In this document: positions 19,001 through 27,279 of the stretch, piece after piece
Layout: each line of letters opens with the position of its first letter
Position numbering within the stretch: position 1 is the first letter of the stretch
From: Terriglobus roseus DSM 18391
GTDB taxonomy: Bacteria > Acidobacteriota > Terriglobia > Terriglobales > Acidobacteriaceae
Assembly (NCBI RefSeq): GCF_000265425.1
Contig: NC_018014.1
Coordinates: 3,100,001 to 3,164,000, forward strand
Direction: 5' to 3'
Length of the DNA: 64,000 bases
The notes under the pieces: generated by a model
Told to the model about the DNA's origin: nothing
Seen by the model: the letters and a program-made list of their open reading frames with translations, nothing else
The model's database searches: none
Program-made: the position numbers and the translations under genes

Positions 19001-19667
19001 ACTATGCGTTGCAACAGGCGATCAGCCAGAGCACTGGCTTCTCCACTTGGGACAAGAACATCGTTCGTGGCAATGACGGTGCGCTCCGTCGGTCGCAGAT
19101 CACTGGTTACGGCCTGTTCGAGCTACCCTTCGGCAAAACAAGATGTTCCTGGGAAATGCGACGGGGATACTGAATCAGATCGTAAGTGGATTTCAGATCA
19201 ACCCGGTCGTGACTTACTCCAGCGGATTGCCGTTCACCATCACCTCGAATAACTCAGGCAACTGGGTACCGGGCAGTGCACCAAGCCAGCCGAATGGCGA
19301 AGCCACGCGTTTCTACAAGACGGTCACCGGCCGTCCCGGAGCGAACCTGAGGTACTTCACCACCGGCACGCTTACGAACAACCCCTACGGTTTCAGCGCA
19401 CCGGCGCTGGACACCGTGGGCAACCTCGGGCGAAACACGGTCTATGGACCGCGCTTGTTCACGACAGATCTATCGCTCCTGAAAAACTTCACTATCCGGG
19501 AACGTTACTCTTTCCAGCTTCGTGCGGATGCCTTCAACGCCTTTAATCACATCAACTTCGGCAATCCTGGGGGATCGCTGGAGACTGGCGGCACCATCAC
19601 CGCCGGTCCATTCGTCAACGGTGCGAACCCGCGGCAGATGCAGTTTGCAGTGCGAATCCAGTTCTAA
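16024..19667 (+). pseudogene. Oar-like TonB-dependent receptor gene, interrupted by a single frameshift
   Basis: The ATG at 16024 follows GAGGAGGGTCTC and starts a signal peptide (cut near NAQA), a carboxypeptidase-regulatory domain, a plug (IVDLPIAGRNFTGLQLLLPG) and a barrel. This frame stops at 19171-19173 just after ELPFGK. The missing barrel end continues in the next frame from about 19140 to 19667 (from MFLGNATGILNQ through FNAFNHINFGNPGGS to the final aromatic VRIQF). Adding one A to the AAAA run at 19135-19138 restores a single uninterrupted protein of about 1,214 residues (ELPFGKNKMFLGNATG). Both halves are otherwise intact with receptor-like coding, so the break is recent, switchable, or a sequencing error. 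A terminator and a TPR gene follow. Confidence 0.85.
19135..19138 (+). other. frameshift site (short A run) in the TonB receptor gene
   Basis: Four A residues within GGCAAAACAAG. Homologous receptors have a continuous frame here, and one extra A makes Gly-Lys-Asn-Lys and joins the two frames. The run is short, so slippage-based phase variation would be unusual. A raw-read check is needed before any biological reading. Confidence 0.75.
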
Positions 19668-19693
19668 GGTCAAGCTGAATCTCCGATTCCCAG

Positions 19694-19725
19694 GGGGAAG
19701 TGCGTCATGCACTTCCCCTTCTTTT
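19694..19725 (+). terminator. Rho-independent terminator after the TonB receptor gene
   Basis: GGGGAAGTGC (19694-19703) and GCACTTCCCC (19709-19718) form a perfect 10-bp stem with a five-base loop, followed by TTCTTTT. It lies 27 bases past the receptor stop codon. It also shows that the following TPR gene must start after it. Confidence 0.85.
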
Positions 19726-19747
19726 CTATGATGGAGATCGCTTCGAT

Positions 19748-20758
19748 ATGCGCCAGCAACCCCTATCCGCGCTCTTCCTCTTCGCCGTGCTCACGTCGAA
19801 CACGTGCGCGCAGTCGACGGAGACTCTCGACAAGCTGCAAGTGCTCGCGAACTCAGGCCGGGGCGTGGAGGCACTGCAGCAGCTGGATACGCTCGTGGCA
19901 TCGCGGCCGAAGCTTGCCGGCGTTGCGCGAGTTCGGGGCATCGCGCTCTACAACCTCAATCGCTTTCCCGAAGCTGACGCGGCCTTCGCAGATGCTCTCA
20001 GCCAGGATTCGCACGATGAAGAGGCAGCGCAGATGCGCGGTCTGACACTCTACCGCCTGGGGCGTCCGCAAGAGGCGATTCCCCTCCTTGAGGGCGCCCA
20101 CGGCAGCGCGCAGGGGAAGGCAGATCCAACGTATGTCCTGGCGCTCTGCTACGTCGAAGCGCATCGGTACGAAGATGCGCGGCGTGCGTACGCGACGCAA
20201 TACGGACTTGCTCCAGAGTCTGCGGCAGCGTACCTGCTTGCGGGCCGCATGTTGTTTCGCCGGGAGTTGTTGCCGGTTGCAGAAGGCTTCGCGAAGGAAG
20301 CGGTCCGCCGCGATCCGAAGTTACCGCTTGCACATGAACTGCTCGGCGAGATCGCGCTGGCTGGTGGCCGCTTTGAAGAGGCGCAGGCAGAGTTTCAGCA
20401 GGAGTCCGCAACGAACCCGCTGGAAGCCGCTCCCTATGAGCGGCTGGGTGATCTGCTTGGTCGACAGGGGAAGTTCGCTGAGGCGCAGGTTGCGCTGCAG
20501 CGGGCCGTGCTCCTGGAGCCGAATGCCACCGGGCCGTACATCCTTCTTGGTCGGACGGCGCTGCGCCAGGGCGATGCTGTGGCCGCGCTCACTTATCTTC
20601 AAAAGGCCGAAACGATGGATCCAGCCTCAGCCATCACTCACAACCTGCTGGCGCAGACCTATCGTGTGATGAAACGCGACGAGGATGCCGCTCGCGAACT
20701 CGATGCGTTACAGAAACTGAATTCGAGTGCAGCTCCTGCGCTCCATGCGATACCGTAG
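19748..20758 (+). CDS. exported tetratricopeptide-repeat protein
   Basis: 336 residues from the ATG at 19748, chosen because it opens a signal peptide (MRQQPLSALFLFAVLTSNTC, cleavage near CAQS), because GGAG lies upstream, and because earlier in-frame starts fall inside the terminator of the preceding gene. About eight TPR units follow (for example AKADPTYVLALCYVEAHRYEDA-like and LEPNATGPYILLGRTALRQG). It has no catalytic domain, and it is shorter than and only generally similar to the TPR protein at 14026-15768. It lies downstream of the TonB receptor on the same strand but beyond a terminator. It would act as a periplasmic scaffold; the partner is unknown. Confidence 0.82.
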   Translation: MRQQPLSALFLFAVLTSNTCAQSTETLDKLQVLANSGRGVEALQQLDTLVASRPKLAGVARVRGIALYNLNRFPEADAAFADALSQDSHDEEAAQMRGLTLYRLGRPQEAIPLLEGAHGSAQGKADPTYVLALCYVEAHRYEDARRAYATQYGLAPESAAAYLLAGRMLFRRELLPVAEGFAKEAVRRDPKLPLAHELLGEIALAGGRFEEAQAEFQQESATNPLEAAPYERLGDLLGRQGKFAEAQVALQRAVLLEPNATGPYILLGRTALRQGDAVAALTYLQKAETMDPASAITHNLLAQTYRVMKRDEDAARELDALQKLNSSAAPALHAIP

Positions 20759-20798
20759 CGTTCCTTCTGGAATGGGAGCGGCGGCTAGAGCCAGGACG

Positions 20799-22325
20799 TT
20801 ACGCCTGCGGAAGCGTGGTGAGGCGATCCGGTGAGATTGGGCGGAGGGGCCATGCGGCAGCCTTGGCGACACCGCTCATTTCGATGAGAAGGTCAGGCGC
20901 GTTGGGAAGATAGAAGCGCCTGGTGCAGCCCGCACGATGGCCGAGGATGAACTCCAGAACAGAACCGTCCGCGAAAAGATGGATGTCGGCGGTGTCGGTC
21001 GCATGGAGCTCGAAGGATTGATCGCCCGCGTGAAAGCGATGCGTTGCCGAGTCATAGTGAACAGCGGCAATCTCCGTGTTGTCGGCTGCGTTGCGGACGA
21101 TGCACTGCGCGTTGACTCGTGGTGCCGGTGTCGCGAGTATCTCGCCATTTGATTTGGGCAAGCGGACGCGTTGTGTCAGGTTGGAGGTGGAGACCGAGAC
21201 AGGTGCGCCGCGCAGGGCTTGAAGGGTGGGCAGGGTGTCCATCCGAAGCGTGCCATCGGCATCCAGATGGAGCACACGCGGCAGGCTCATCACGCCGGCC
21301 CAGCCTGCTGCAACGGTATCGGACTCCGGGCGTCGCTCAGGGATCCAGCCCCACAGGATGCGATTTCCATGAGCGTCGAGCTGCGTCTTCGGCGCGTAGT
21401 AGGTGCCGAGGTCAAGCACGCCGGTCTTGCTCGCCTGGAAGCGCATCGTCTCCGTGTCGAGCTTGCCAGACTGCCAGTAGACCTTGCCTTCGGTGGAGTA
21501 GATGAGGACGTGACCGCCATCGAGCGCGAAGAAGTCCGGACACTCCCACATCTCACCGGAGGCGACCTTGTCATCCTGGACGGTGCCGTGCCATTCCCCT
21601 TCTGCGAACTTATGAAGGTAGCTCCAGCGCTTGAGATCGCGTGAGCTATAGATGAGTACGCAGCCCCCCTTACCGGACTCGCCGGCGCCGACGGTCATGT
21701 AATAAACGCCGCCCTGCTGCCAGATAGACGGGTCTCGGAAGCCGGTAACTTCATGAAGGTCAGCGGGTGGTGTGGGAACAATCGCGTCGGGTTCTTTCGT
21801 CCAGTGGAGCAGCATGGGATCGTCGGACCATGCGAGGCGCTGGGACTCACGGAAGTTGGGCTTGCCGCGTGTGGTCGCGTGCGCCGCATCGCTGAGTTCG
21901 GTCGCGGTATAGACCGCGTAAACGCGTTTGCCGACGATGAGACATGAACCGGAGAAGATGCCGTAGGAGTCGATGCTGTTGGGTGTCGGTGCGATGGCCA
22001 ATGGCAGGTGCCGCCAGTGAATCATATCGTCGCTGACCATGTGAGCCCAGCTCATGTTGCCCCACACGGCGGCCTCGGGATTGTGCTGACAGAAGATGTG
22101 GTAACGGCCATGTGCGTAGATAGGGCCGTTCGGATCGTTCATCCATCCGCGCGCCGGCATGAGGTGGAACTGCGGACGCATGGTGTCACTGGCGAGCCTG
22201 GACTGCGGAACGCGAGCCTGGCCGAACGCACGCGGATCGCAGAGGGTGGCCGCAGTAGCAAGGCTCCAGAGCTGCAGAAAGTTCCTTCGCGAAAGATGCC
22301 CTGCGCTGAGTTGTGGCTGCGGCAT
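20799..22325 (-). CDS. glycoside hydrolase family 32 beta-fructosidase (levanase/invertase type), Tat-exported
   Basis: 508 residues from the ATG at 22325, which has GGGAG seven bases upstream and begins a Tat signal (LSRRNFLQLW). A longer frame upstream is rejected. The three GH32 catalytic motifs are intact: WMNDPNG with nucleophile Asp64, RDP with Asp198, and EC with the acid-base Glu261. The C-terminal about 150 residues form the beta-sandwich module of this family (APRVNAQCIVRNAA, HATDTADIHLFADGSVLEFI). It would release fructose from sucrose, levan, inulin or similar fructans outside the cytoplasm. It lies 71 bp after the M42 peptidase gene on the same strand and may be co-transcribed. 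No fructose transporter or kinase is in the window. Endo- versus exo-action cannot be told. Confidence 0.92.
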   Translation of the reverse strand: MPQPQLSAGHLSRRNFLQLWSLATAATLCDPRAFGQARVPQSRLASDTMRPQFHLMPARGWMNDPNGPIYAHGRYHIFCQHNPEAAVWGNMSWAHMVSDDMIHWRHLPLAIAPTPNSIDSYGIFSGSCLIVGKRVYAVYTATELSDAAHATTRGKPNFRESQRLAWSDDPMLLHWTKEPDAIVPTPPADLHEVTGFRDPSIWQQGGVYYMTVGAGESGKGGCVLIYSSRDLKRWSYLHKFAEGEWHGTVQDDKVASGEMWECPDFFALDGGHVLIYSTEGKVYWQSGKLDTETMRFQASKTGVLDLGTYYAPKTQLDAHGNRILWGWIPERRPESDTVAAGWAGVMSLPRVLHLDADGTLRMDTLPTLQALRGAPVSVSTSNLTQRVRLPKSNGEILATPAPRVNAQCIVRNAADNTEIAAVHYDSATHRFHAGDQSFELHATDTADIHLFADGSVLEFILGHRAGCTRRFYLPNAPDLLIEMSGVAKAAAWPLRPISPDRLTTLPQA

Positions 22326-22396
22326 TGTGTTTCTCCCGGAGCGAACGGCACCATCGTAATGCAGTGGGCAGTCAGGTGTCGTTTCCCTGTCCGCGA

Positions 22397-23545
22397 TCAA
22401 TTAGATGGCGTGAAGTCCCGCAGGTCATTCACGGTACTCTGCGTAAGACTCTGAAGCAGTGCAACGACAAAGTCCACCGTCTGATCGAAATCCTTCCGGT
22501 TCACGATGCCATTGTGAGCGTGTGTGTACCGCACGGGCACGACGATGTTGATCGTCGGCACGCCGCCGTTGCTGACCTGCATCTCGGCAGAATCATCTCC
22601 GTAGCCCTGCACCAGATCGTATTGCAGCGGAATCTTGCGCTCTGCGGCCACCTTCTTAACCTGCGCGACGAGCTTGCGATTCGCCAGTGCACTTGAGTCA
22701 TACAGGAAGATACCGGGGCCACCGCCGAGCTTCGCCTGCGTCTCCTCCGGTCGGCTTCCGGGCGTGTCTCCAACGATGCCGCCCTCGATCGCGATGCCGA
22801 TATCTGGTTTTACTAACTGCGCGGCTGTTCTGGCGCCACGCAGTCCAATCTCCTCTTGTGTCGTAGCCACGTAGAAGATCTGATTTCCGACGTTGGTGCC
22901 TTTCGTACGTTGCATCGCTGCGAGCAACACGGCACATCCGATTCTGTCATCCCACGCTTTGCCAAGATAGTTATCCGTTCCATTCAGCACCATGAAGGGC
23001 GCATCGGGCACGACTGGATCGCCGGGCTCTATGCCCATCGCAGCAGCTTCCGCAGCGTTCTTCGCGCCGATGTCCAGCATCAGGCTGTCACGGGGATACA
23101 CCCTGGTCCGCTCATCCGCCGGGACCACATGAATGTCACGGATGCCGGTGACGCCGTGGACGGGTCCCTTGCTGCCGAGAATGATCCAACGCTGATCGAC
23201 CAACGCCTGGTCAAGCCAGCCTCCCAGCATCTGCATCGTGAGGAAGCCGTTTGGCGTCACCCGACGGACCATACCTCCGAGCTCATCCATGTGCGCGTCC
23301 ACCATGATCCGCGGCCCCGCACTTCCCTGCTGCGCGATGACAGAACCCAGGCCGTCGAACTTGATGGAGGATGAGTTTTGCTTCATCACCGGGTACATAA
23401 TGGCTCGCACTGGCTCTTCCGCTCCAGGAGGTCCCGGCGCATCGGAGAGCTTCTTCAACATGTCGACCGTCGCATCGTTCGTCTGCGCGTGAAGTGTAGT
23501 CAAAGGGGTGGCGAGCACGCAGAAGAGCATGATGGATCTAAGCAT
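22397..23545 (-). CDS. M42 family metallopeptidase with signal peptide
   Basis: 382 residues. The peptidase matches the M42 glutamyl-aminopeptidase/TET family. Metal ligands are visible in VDAHMDELGG (His85, Asp87), NYLGKAWDDR (Asp199), TTQEEIGLRG (catalytic Glu231, ligand Glu232) and the late VRYTHAHNGIV. Family members usually work in the cytoplasm, but here a clear signal peptide (IMLFCVLATPLTTLHA) precedes the domain, so a periplasmic or secreted aminopeptidase is predicted. It trims N-terminal residues from short peptides using two metal ions. It lies just upstream of the GH32 gene on the same strand. No SD-like sequence stands close to the ATG at 23545. Confidence 0.88.
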   Translation of the reverse strand: MLRSIMLFCVLATPLTTLHAQTNDATVDMLKKLSDAPGPPGAEEPVRAIMYPVMKQNSSSIKFDGLGSVIAQQGSAGPRIMVDAHMDELGGMVRRVTPNGFLTMQMLGGWLDQALVDQRWIILGSKGPVHGVTGIRDIHVVPADERTRVYPRDSLMLDIGAKNAAEAAAMGIEPGDPVVPDAPFMVLNGTDNYLGKAWDDRIGCAVLLAAMQRTKGTNVGNQIFYVATTQEEIGLRGARTAAQLVKPDIGIAIEGGIVGDTPGSRPEETQAKLGGGPGIFLYDSSALANRKLVAQVKKVAAERKIPLQYDLVQGYGDDSAEMQVSNGGVPTINIVVPVRYTHAHNGIVNRKDFDQTVDFVVALLQSLTQSTVNDLRDFTPSN

Positions 23546-23679
23546 GAAGACAAAGTAATTAGTCTCCGGGCAAAGGTCAAAAGTAAGTGCCTACCTTGCA
23601 ATCGTCTCGTAACTCAGACCACCAGATAGCTTCATCGTTTCTTCCCTTTCCGGTGGGAAGACAGACCAGGTCGGAATCA

Positions 23680-23716
23680 AAGAAAAACGCTCCCGGGAGT
23701 TACCCCGGGAGCGTTT
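23680..23716 (-). terminator. strong terminator after the TonB receptor gene (minus strand)
   Basis: AAACGCTCCCGGG (23685-23697) and CCCGGGAGCGTTT (23704-23716) form a perfect 13-bp stem with a six-base loop. On the minus strand it is followed by TTTTTCTTT. It starts about 20 bases beyond the receptor stop and separates that gene from the M42 peptidase gene downstream. Confidence 0.92.
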
Positions 23717-23735
23717 GGTCTTGTTCAGGTGTTGG

Positions 23736-26700
23736 TTAGAAGGTGAACTTGCCCCAGAGAACAATGTTTCTGCCGAGGGAACCCTGGCGAGCCAGCGATT
23801 GCGTTTCAAAGCTGGTCGGGCCGGTGCCGTACTGCAGGATGTCGGTTTCCAGGTACGGTCCACGATCGTTGTGATTAGCGATGTTCTGGACATCCATGCG
23901 CAGCAGGAGGAGACCGCGCTCCAGGCCAAGCAGCCCCGTGCCGAAGCCCTTCTGAACAGTAATGTCGTTGCGTGTGGTGCCGGGGTTGGAAAAGCTGTTG
24001 CGTCCCAGCAACCGCGAGTTGAACTGCCCGGACCGGTTGTTCGGGATCAGGAAGTGTACTTGGTCTGCAGTGACCGGAATCAAGGCACCATTGCTGGGAT
24101 CGTTGAACGCAACATTGTTGTAGTAGACACCGGGAGTGCCACCAACAAAGCTACCGTCGATGCCGACTGTCTGGAACGGTGCACGAGCATTCCCAAGTAT
24201 CGGACGATCGTTCGCAGCGGATCCGTCTCCGTTGTTATCCAGAGAACCAAGGCGGAAGGTACCGTAGGAACCACTCTGGAACTGCTCCACACCGGCAAAA
24301 GTGTAGTTACGGGTCAGTGCGCCGACGATGGTATCAGCGAACTTATTCGCAACGTGGAAGCCCTTGGGGGTGAAGGCATACGAGATCGATGCGTAGTGAC
24401 GGTGGTCGAAGGCAGACGGTGCATACTCCTGCCGGCGTCCCACGGGTCCCAGGATCGCAGGTGCGGACGTGTTGCTGTCGCCGATAGCGAAGATTTCCGA
24501 ACCGTTATCGAGGCTCTTGCTGAAGGTGTAGTTCGCGTGAACCGACAGGTACGAACCAAAGCGGCGCGAGAACTCGGTCTGCAGGCCGTTGTAGTTGCCG
24601 GAAGCAGAGTTATCGCGCACGGTGATGGCACCGCGCGACGTATTCAGGCGCGTTCCCGTAACGCCGCTAAACGGGTTCAGGGTTGAATTTGCAAACAGGT
24701 CGTACGAGCGAACGCCCACATAACGCACAGCAAGAATCGCATTAGCTACCGACTGCTCGATGCCCAGGTTGTACTGATAGCTCACCGGATTCCGGAGATT
24801 GCTCGAAACTGTCGTCTGACTTGCATTCGTGTTCAGCGTGGGAGTGAAGCTCGCCAGTGCTGCATTCGCATTCGCAATGCCCACACCGGTGTTGCTGGTG
24901 AGCGAACCTGCGATAGCATTCGGAGCAGACTGCGCAGCGTTCGTCACAAAGTTCGAGAAATAGCTGTCGTAGAACATGCCGAAGCCGCCACGCAGTACCG
25001 TCTTGCCCGAACCGAACATACCGCCCTGATTCGGCGTGTACGCGAAACCGATGCGCGGGGAAAGATTGTTCTTGTCGTTCTTTACTCGGACGACCGTGGT
25101 AAGCGGCTGGTAGGGGTTGCTCTCGTCGATACCAGGGTAGGCCAGGGAGTTTTCCGGGTTACCCGTGTAGTCGTAACGCATGCCCAGGTTCACAGTGAAG
25201 TTCGGTGCGAACTTCACGTCGTCCTGAAAGAAGAAGCCGGAACGCCATACGTGCGGATCGGTACGGCGGGGTCCGATCGTCTTGGTAACGCTGCCGGAGG
25301 ATCCGGTCTGGTTCGCAAGGAAGTTCTGCAGTGCGCTTTGGGCAGTTCCCTTCGCGTAGTTGATCGTGCCAGCGTTCACACCGATGGTGTCCTTCTCTAA
25401 CTGGCGGCCAATATCGAAGCCTGCGCGGATGGACTGGCGACCGTGCGTGTAGGTGAAGGTGTCCTGCACCTGGTACAGATCTTCAGCACGTCCCTGCGGG
25501 AAAGCTCCCGTCTGGGGACCGAGAGACGAGGAGGGAAATCCTGGCAGGTTCAGCAGAGGCAACGAGTAGGCGGGATTCGCCAGGGTAGCGGCTGTGGGTG
25601 CAAACGAGAAGTTGATGCGCGTTTCACTGACACGCAGTTCGTTCAGAACGTTGCCCGTGAAGACGTGTGTCCAGCTACCGGCACCCAGTTCCGAGGTGCC
25701 GCCCTGCTGTGTGTCCAGTCCCAGTGCGCCACCAGCTTCGTTCGCGAAGAAATCCGGCGTCAGAAGCTGACGGTCATGCAGGTAACGGAAGTAGAAGGAG
25801 TCCTTGTCGCTTGGCTTGAAGTCAACTCGAACACTCCATTGTGTATCCGGATTCTGCAGAGCAGCCGCAGGACGCTGAAAGAGTGCTTCTTCAACGAAGC
25901 AATTTCCACCCTGCGCACTGGCCGCGCAACCCGGCTGCACTCCAATATTGACGTTTGACGTCGGCTGATTCGTCACCTGGGCGTACGAGCCTAGGTAGGC
26001 GTTGTTCGCGGTGTATTGCTTCAGCAGTGCCACCTGCTGCGCGGAGACGCCCGTCAGGCTGTTCAGTGTTGCCACGCCTGCGGCAGTGGGTAACGTCACG
26101 GGGCTGATCTGAGTGTTGCCGTAGAAGCGCTGGAACTGTGTGCCACCGTAGACAAAGAGCTTGTCCTTGATGATGTAGCCGCCGCCCGTTGCTCCGATGG
26201 TGTGGCTCGTCTGACGCGGGTTGGGTGTGTCTGTACCGCGGAGGGAGTTCGGAACAGCGTTCAGGCCTGCGCTCGTGTAACGGTCATACACCGAACCGTG
26301 GAAGGAATTCGATCCCGATTTGGTGACCAGATTGAACACGCCACCGCCCGAACGGCCAAACTCTGCCGAGGCGACGCTGGTCAGGACCGTCAGGTTCTCA
26401 TAGAGGTCGGGGATGTTCGGCTGAAATGCTTGACCGCCGATGCCGACGTCATTGATCTCCTGACTGTCCAGCAGGAAGTTGTTCGAACGGGGACGCGCGC
26501 CATCCACCTGGAGGTTAACGCCGTTACTCAACTGATTAGTGTCGGGGGCAGGGACAGTCTGTACGCCTGGAACGGTCGATGCCAGTTCCAGCGGATTCAG
26601 CGTGAATACGGGGAGCTTTGCGAGCTCGTTAGCGCTGATCGTTCCGGCGAGCTGGCCGTTTTCGGTATTAAGCGTCTCGCCCGATGCTTCCACCGTGATG

Positions 26701-27056
26701 GTGTCGCCGCGCGAACCAACATTCAAGGTCACGTTGTACGTGGTAACTGTCGAGGAGCCAACGGAGACGTGCTGCGCCGTGAACTTCGAGAAGCCCTCAT
26801 GCTCTGCACTGATCGTGTAGTTTTCCGGGCTGAGTGCGTCGACTCGGAAGGAACCATCGGCACCGGTCGTCAGGGTACGGGTTTCGCCCGTCTGTTCGCC
26901 CTTGATGGTGATGACGGTCTGGCCGATTGCGGCTCCGCTGGGATCTTTCGCTACGCCGGAGATGGCGCCTTTACTGGTCTGCGCGAAAGCCATTCCGTTT
27001 GCGAGAACGCACGAGGCCGCGACGGCCAAAACTGGCATGAAGGGGGAACGCTTCAA
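23736..27056 (-). CDS. TonB-dependent receptor, Oar-like, with carboxypeptidase-regulatory domain
   Basis: 1,106 residues. A signal peptide ends at AFAQ, followed by a regulatory beta-sandwich (GAISGVAKDPSGAAIGQTVI, about 28-110), a plug with SANELAKLPVFTLNPLELAS and VDGARPRSNNFLLD, and a long barrel with FVYGGTQFQRF, a TonB-receptor-typical IRAGFDIGRQ and a terminal WGKFTF. The start is TTG at 27056 with GGAG six bases upstream; no better ATG exists. It is transcribed alone, with a 223-bp promoter gap upstream and a strong terminator downstream. The neighbouring exported hydrolases (GH32, M42, MetX-like) hint at a nutrient-scavenging neighbourhood, but no specific ligand can be named. Confidence 0.88.
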   Translation of the reverse strand: MKRSPFMPVLAVAASCVLANGMAFAQTSKGAISGVAKDPSGAAIGQTVITIKGEQTGETRTLTTGADGSFRVDALSPENYTISAEHEGFSKFTAQHVSVGSSTVTTYNVTLNVGSRGDTITVEASGETLNTENGQLAGTISANELAKLPVFTLNPLELASTVPGVQTVPAPDTNQLSNGVNLQVDGARPRSNNFLLDSQEINDVGIGGQAFQPNIPDLYENLTVLTSVASAEFGRSGGGVFNLVTKSGSNSFHGSVYDRYTSAGLNAVPNSLRGTDTPNPRQTSHTIGATGGGYIIKDKLFVYGGTQFQRFYGNTQISPVTLPTAAGVATLNSLTGVSAQQVALLKQYTANNAYLGSYAQVTNQPTSNVNIGVQPGCAASAQGGNCFVEEALFQRPAAALQNPDTQWSVRVDFKPSDKDSFYFRYLHDRQLLTPDFFANEAGGALGLDTQQGGTSELGAGSWTHVFTGNVLNELRVSETRINFSFAPTAATLANPAYSLPLLNLPGFPSSSLGPQTGAFPQGRAEDLYQVQDTFTYTHGRQSIRAGFDIGRQLEKDTIGVNAGTINYAKGTAQSALQNFLANQTGSSGSVTKTIGPRRTDPHVWRSGFFFQDDVKFAPNFTVNLGMRYDYTGNPENSLAYPGIDESNPYQPLTTVVRVKNDKNNLSPRIGFAYTPNQGGMFGSGKTVLRGGFGMFYDSYFSNFVTNAAQSAPNAIAGSLTSNTGVGIANANAALASFTPTLNTNASQTTVSSNLRNPVSYQYNLGIEQSVANAILAVRYVGVRSYDLFANSTLNPFSGVTGTRLNTSRGAITVRDNSASGNYNGLQTEFSRRFGSYLSVHANYTFSKSLDNGSEIFAIGDSNTSAPAILGPVGRRQEYAPSAFDHRHYASISYAFTPKGFHVANKFADTIVGALTRNYTFAGVEQFQSGSYGTFRLGSLDNNGDGSAANDRPILGNARAPFQTVGIDGSFVGGTPGVYYNNVAFNDPSNGALIPVTADQVHFLIPNNRSGQFNSRLLGRNSFSNPGTTRNDITVQKGFGTGLLGLERGLLLLRMDVQNIANHNDRGPYLETDILQYGTGPTSFETQSLARQGSLGRNIVLWGKFTF

Positions 27057-27279
27057 TGAATACTCCTAGTTTGTCGAGCTGACTGGGTGGGGGCCCGCAG
27101 TAGTATTGGCAATCCAAGGGCCAATCTCAAGTTGTTGAAAATGAGGCTCGCATAGCGATATCTCGCCTTGCACCACAAGAATTAAATGAATATTCATAGG
27201 CGACCTACAACAAACGGAATCCGCCAAACGCCATCGATTTACGCGTCATTGAAATAGTTTTGACTCATCCATCGCGGAA
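27057..27279. promoter_or_regulatory. promoter interval upstream of the TonB receptor at 23736-27056
   Basis: 223 AT-richer bases between two minus-strand genes. It contains a 12-bp palindrome ATGAATATTCAT (27186-27197) and must carry the receptor promoter. I see no clear terminator for the MetX-like gene and no small gene. Confidence 0.35.

Noticed and set aside
20759..20798. Possible terminator between the convergent TPR and GH32 genes
   Set aside because: Only a six-pair stem (CGTTCC/GGAATG) with no T-tract; insufficient.
27186..27197. ATGAATATTCAT palindrome upstream of a TonB receptor
   Set aside because: Twelve symmetric bases in an AT-rich promoter region are easily fortuitous; noted inside the interval entry but not called as an operator.
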